7,609 bases of DNA from an uncultured Clostridia bacterium (lineage in GTDB: Bacteria > Bacillota > Clostridia > Oscillospirales > Oscillospiraceae): positions 1 through 7,609 of the forward strand of contig CAMFZO010000066.1 of NCBI GenBank assembly GCA_946006895.1, given 5' to 3'. This document shows positions 5,969 through 7,609 of this stretch, piece after piece (within the stretch, counting starts at the first letter, position 1; every line of letters begins with the position of its first letter). The position numbers were made by a program, and so were the translations under genes. Under the pieces are notes generated by a model, which was given only the letters and a program-made list of their open reading frames with translations, did not search any database and was not told the DNA's origin.

Positions 5969-6450
5969 TGGAGGGAATTAAAAGCTATCTGGTGGCCATC
6001 GTCGCGGCCTGTATGCTGACGGTGGTGGCAAGTGTACTGGTGCAGAAAAGCCCGCTGCGGAAGATCGTCCGGCTTATCGGCGGAATCCTGGTCCTTTTGG
6101 TGGCGGTCACGCCGCTTCTCCGGCTGGATATGAGCCGGATCGTTGAATATTTACAGGGCAGCGAATATTCCTTTGACACCTCTGCCGTGGAGCAGACATG
6201 GCATAGCCAACTCTCGGAACACATAAAACAGACCACGGAAACATACATTGAAAATGAGGCGGACCGCCTGGGCGCGGCACTGCAGGCGAAGGTGACGCTG
6301 ACGGAGGAGGAATACCCAGTGCCGTGCCACGCGGTCCTCATCGGTACGGTGGATGCCGATCAGATGGAGGCGCTGAGTGAGTATATGGCAGCCTCCCTTG
6401 GCATCCCACGGACAGAGCAGGAGTGGAGATTGTATGGAACGGGTGAATGA
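5968..6450 (+). CDS. spoIIIAF: Stage III sporulation protein AF
   Basis: This is a membrane component of the SpoIIIA channel with 160 residues, shorter than the roughly 206 of Bacillus subtilis. Two N-terminal membrane segments are visible (about 6-25 and 33-52). A soluble domain from about residue 60 faces the intermembrane space, starting with a charged helix (WHSQLSEHIKQTTETYIENE) and ending in an alpha/beta region resembling ring-forming domains. Much of the length difference is in the C-terminal part. The ATG shares one base with the spoIIIAE stop and has AAGGTGG seven bases upstream, so an in-frame start further upstream is not needed. The gene runs 17 bases into spoIIIAG. Confidence 0.9.
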   Translation: MEGIKSYLVAIVAACMLTVVASVLVQKSPLRKIVRLIGGILVLLVAVTPLLRLDMSRIVEYLQGSEYSFDTSAVEQTWHSQLSEHIKQTTETYIENEADRLGAALQAKVTLTEEEYPVPCHAVLIGTVDADQMEALSEYMAASLGIPRTEQEWRLYGTGE

Positions 6451-6955
6451 GCTTCCCAAAAAAATTCTGGCGGGATTGAAAAAATACAAGTACGCGGTGC
6501 TGGTCCTGCTGCTGGGCGTCGCCCTCATGCTGCTGCCCTTCGGCAAAAAGGAGGAAGCTCCTGAGGCGGATGTCCAGGAGGAACCTGTTACGGACGAAGC
6601 CTACGCCCAGGCCCTGGAGCAGCGGTTAGAGGACATGCTCTGTCAGGTCAGCGGTGCCGGTCAGGTACGTGTGATGCTGACGCTGATGACCGGCAGCCGT
6701 ACCGAGTATCAGACGGACACCCAGATCAGCGACAGCGGCACTCAAAGCCAGGAGGAACGGAAAACGGTGATTTTGTCCGAGGGGAGCGCATATGATAAAG
6801 CAGCAGTATCCGCAGTGCAGTATCCGCGCTTTCAGGGGGCGCTGATCCTCTGCCAGGGAGCGGACCAAAGCACTGTTCGGCTGGCTCTGGTCAACGCGGT
6901 CGTTGCACTGACAGGCTTGAGCAGTGGTCAAATCACAGTAATCAAAATGAAATGA
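6434..6955 (+). CDS. spoIIIAG: Stage III sporulation protein AG
   Basis: This protein is anchored in the mother-cell membrane; in Bacillus it forms a large ring in the space between mother cell and forespore, related to secretin-type and YscJ/FliF ring proteins. Here it has 173 residues, against about 229. There is a basic N terminus, one transmembrane helix (about 20-36), and an acidic linker (KKEEAPEADVQEEP). Then comes the conserved domain, with LEQRLEDMLCQVSGAGQVRV, an ERKTVIL strand, the YPRFQGALILCQGAD block and a final NAVVALTGLSSGQITVIKM. The shorter length probably reflects a reduced loop in the ring-building region. ATG 6434 has GGAG five bases upstream and overlaps spoIIIAF by 17 bases. 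Confidence 0.93.
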   Translation: MERVNELPKKILAGLKKYKYAVLVLLLGVALMLLPFGKKEEAPEADVQEEPVTDEAYAQALEQRLEDMLCQVSGAGQVRVMLTLMTGSRTEYQTDTQISDSGTQSQEERKTVILSEGSAYDKAAVSAVQYPRFQGALILCQGADQSTVRLALVNAVVALTGLSSGQITVIKMK

Positions 6956-6968
6956 TGGAGGAATCGCA

Positions 6969-7520
6969 ATGAAAACTTGGAAACGCAACGCCGTGATTGC
7001 CGGGGTTCTGGTCGTCGTCTGTGCCGGCATCTATCTCAACTGGCTCTACGGCGGCAGTACCCCGGAGCTGACGGAAACCCTGGACGCGGACAAAATCCTG
7101 GGAGAAACGACGCTGGTGGTCAATGACACCATCGACCAGAGCGCCACGCCTGTTTTGCAGCAGCAGAGCAGCGACGAGGCTTTCGCCCAGATGCGCCTGT
7201 CGCGCCAGACCGCCCGGGATGAGGCCATCACCCTGCTGCAGGAAACCATTGCCTACGCCGACGGCGAAGACGTCTCCCAGACGGACAGCCAGCTGGAGCA
7301 GATCATCTCCGACGCCCTTTCCGAATCGGAGATCGAAAGCATGGTCATCGCAAAGGGCTATGCCGACTGTGTGGCCTACATCACCGATGACGGCATCTCC
7401 CTTGCCGTTGCCGTGCCGGAGGAAGGCCTGACCCAGAGCGATGTCTCCCTGCTTGCCGACATCGTTATGAGCCAGACGGACTTTAATCTGTCGGATATTC
7501 GCGTCATCGGAGTGGAATAA
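6969..7520 (+). CDS. spoIIIAH: Stage III sporulation protein AH
   Basis: This is a single-pass mother-cell membrane protein whose outer domain, of the YscJ/FliF type, binds SpoIIQ from the forespore to close the channel between the two cells. It has 183 residues, against 218 in Bacillus subtilis. The transmembrane helix is at about 8-27. A glutamine/serine-rich linker follows, then a helical region starting near residue 68 (DEAFAQMRLSRQTARDEA, where many relatives have a similar RxxRxxARDE segment), and a C-terminal alpha/beta domain to the end. A strong GGAGG site (6957-6961) lies seven bases before the ATG. It is the last gene of the operon. No hairpin terminator is visible in the 44 genomic bases left after it. 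Confidence 0.95.
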   Translation: MKTWKRNAVIAGVLVVVCAGIYLNWLYGGSTPELTETLDADKILGETTLVVNDTIDQSATPVLQQQSSDEAFAQMRLSRQTARDEAITLLQETIAYADGEDVSQTDSQLEQIISDALSESEIESMVIAKGYADCVAYITDDGISLAVAVPEEGLTQSDVSLLADIVMSQTDFNLSDIRVIGVE

Positions 7521-7525
7521 AGGTA

Positions 7526-7553
7526 TTGTTTTTTTCACAAATTGTGGTATAAT
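7526..7553 (+). promoter_or_regulatory. Extended -10 promoter for a gene beyond the contig
   Basis: TATAAT (7548-7553) is preceded by TG plus one base (7545-7547), an extended -10 element. TTGTTT (7526-7531) stands 16 bases upstream as a -35 box. The spacer contains the palindrome CACAAATTGTG (7536-7546), and AGGTATT (7521-7527) with AATACCT (7551-7557) forms an outer inverted repeat. This looks like a sigma-A-type promoter, possibly with an operator, for the next gene to the right. That gene is not in the window. Confidence 0.65.
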
Positions 7554-7564
7554 ACCTAGTGAAC

Positions 7565-7609
7565 CTGTCTCTTATACACATCTGACGCTGCCGACGAAGG
7601 CTTAGGTGT
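7565..7609 (+). other. Illumina Nextera adapter contamination with i5 index
   Basis: CTGTCTCTTATACACATCT (7565-7583) is the Tn5 mosaic end of the Nextera kit. GACGCTGCCGACGA (7584-7597) is the remainder of the Nextera read-2 trimming adapter. AGGCTTAG (7598-7605) is the reverse complement of the i5 index CTAAGCCT (the 508 index). GTGT (7606-7609) begins the P5 arm. The order and spacing are exactly those of library read-through. These bases are not part of the organism. Confidence 0.98.

Overview
The window looks like a contig end from an endospore-forming, fairly GC-rich member of the Clostridia, most likely a gut Oscillospiraceae/Ruminococcaceae-type organism. The reasons are a complete eight-gene spoIIIA sporulation operon, strong AGGAGG-type ribosome sites, frequent translational coupling and a Gram-positive TetR/ABC-2 transporter cassette. 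The genus is inferred from general character only. No rRNA, tRNA, CRISPR array or phage gene is visible.

Layout. Bases 1-54 look like the outer end of an IS3-family (IS150-like) insertion sequence whose body lies off the left edge. Bases 55-93 hold nothing I can name. Bases 94-233 are non-coding but contain a dense run of five hairpins, followed by an intrinsic terminator (257-294). Bases 303-2582 on the minus strand are a three-gene operon: a TetR-type repressor, an ABC ATPase and an ABC-2 permease, with overlapping ends. The intergenic stretch 2583-2736 carries the repressor promoter and a perfect inverted repeat that is very probably its operator.

Bases 2737-7520 on the plus strand are spoIIIAA, AB, AC, AD, AE, AF, AG and AH. 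From work on Bacillus, their products build the SpoIIIA-SpoIIQ channel ('feeding tube') between mother cell and forespore: AA is the cytoplasmic ATPase, AB to AF are membrane components, and AG and AH form rings in the intermembrane space. Most junctions overlap or are nearly contiguous. The exception is a 168-base gap between spoIIIAD and spoIIIAE, filled by three successive inverted repeats; the last one pairs with the spoIIIAE Shine-Dalgarno sequence.

After spoIIIAH there is a good housekeeping-type promoter for a gene beyond the contig. The last 45 bases (7565-7609) are not biological: they are Illumina Nextera adapter, including an i5 index, so genomic sequence effectively ends at about 7564. 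I found no convincing new multi-gene system. The most unusual biological items are the two palindrome-rich non-coding segments and the putative operator lying between the efflux operon and spoIIIA.
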